Notes under the pieces: generated by a model
Database searches by the model: none
What the model was told of the DNA's origin: nothing
What the model saw: the letters and a program-made list of their open reading frames with translations, nothing else
NCBI GenBank assembly: GCA_031260085.1
Contig: JAIRKP010000047.1
Span: forward strand, 1-5,480
Direction: 5' to 3'
DNA from: Holosporales bacterium
GTDB taxonomy: Bacteria > Pseudomonadota > Alphaproteobacteria > RUG11792
Length of the DNA stretch: 5,480 nucleotides
Shown: one piece after another, positions 5,380 to 5,480 of the stretch
Position numbering within the stretch: the stretch's first letter is position 1
How the letters are laid out: the number at the start of each line of letters is the position of its first letter
Position numbers and translations under genes: made by a program

Positions 5380-5430
5380 TTATAAAGTACCCAAGTTTAG
5401 AACGAAAATAATATAAATAAATTAGCGTTT

Positions 5431-5470
5431 AGTCTGTCAAGGAGGAGAACGAAGTGATCCTTGACAGACT
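5431..5470 (+). repeat. Palindromic repeat, module C, copy 3
   Basis: The 13-base arms (5431-5443 and 5458-5470) are perfect around the same 14-base loop GGAGAACGAAGTGA. The 38-base core is identical to copy 1 and in the same orientation. Together with copy 2 it brackets 5144-5430, which holds the long B-A double hairpin and parS. Confidence 0.95.
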
Positions 5471-5480
5471 GATAGCGCGA
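5471..5480 (+). repeat. Start of a module B hairpin, cut by the window end
   Basis: The last bases, GATAGCGCGA, align with the spacer and first bases of module B in element 1 (TGAAGGCGCGA) and element 2, so the third C copy very probably continues into the same C-B-A arrangement beyond the window. Confidence 0.6.

Noticed and set aside
5358..5382. Intrinsic terminator (palindrome followed by TTTTT)
   Set aside because: The palindrome has no unpaired loop, no gene ends nearby, and the exact parS consensus explains it better.
1909..5470. CRISPR array
   Set aside because: The identical repeats are only three, kilobases or hundreds of bases apart, in mixed orientation and with no regular spacers.

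Overview
The window is a gene-poor, AT-rich stretch of bacterial chromosome with two confident protein genes, both on the + strand: pheS (phenylalanyl-tRNA synthetase alpha subunit, 358-1398) and a class A bifunctional penicillin-binding protein (2420-4330). Both end in TGA and read cleanly with the standard bacterial code. Low GC, long non-coding spacers (about 1.0 kb between the genes and 1.15 kb after the second), absent Shine-Dalgarno sequences and many small dispersed palindromes resemble genomes of obligate intracellular Alphaproteobacteria (Rickettsiales or Holosporales type). That placement is inference from style and from general protein resemblance. No marker in the window fixes the taxon.

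Layout. 1-357: non-coding leader with a small imperfect 30-bp tandem repeat, a GC-rich motif shared with later repeats, and a good sigma70-type promoter just before pheS. 358-1398: pheS, complete, with no pheT behind it. 1399-2419: a spacer with no convincing gene, packed with hairpins, including the first copy of a tripartite palindromic element (1909-2025), and ending in a promoter for the PBP gene. 2420-4330: class A PBP with all glycosyltransferase and transpeptidase motifs intact. 4331-5480: a second non-coding spacer with more hairpins, a second tripartite element in the opposite orientation (5026-5143), a double hairpin with interchangeable arms (5204-5288), a perfect parS-type centromere palindrome (5358-5379), and a third element cut by the window end (5431-5480).

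The most notable content is non-coding. A 38-nt palindromic unit (module C) occurs three times with 100% identity. Each copy is followed by a GC-to-AT graded hairpin (module B) and, where visible, by an AT-rich hairpin (module A). The order C-B-A holds in both orientations, while A differs in sequence and B differs by a few bases, some of them wobble-preserving. This looks like a mobile or amplified palindromic element family comparable in style to Rickettsia palindromic elements or REP/BIME elements. The parS site suggests the window lies in the origin-proximal, ParB-bound part of the chromosome. The two genes have unrelated jobs (translation and cell-wall synthesis) and appear to be separate transcription units, each with its own promoter.
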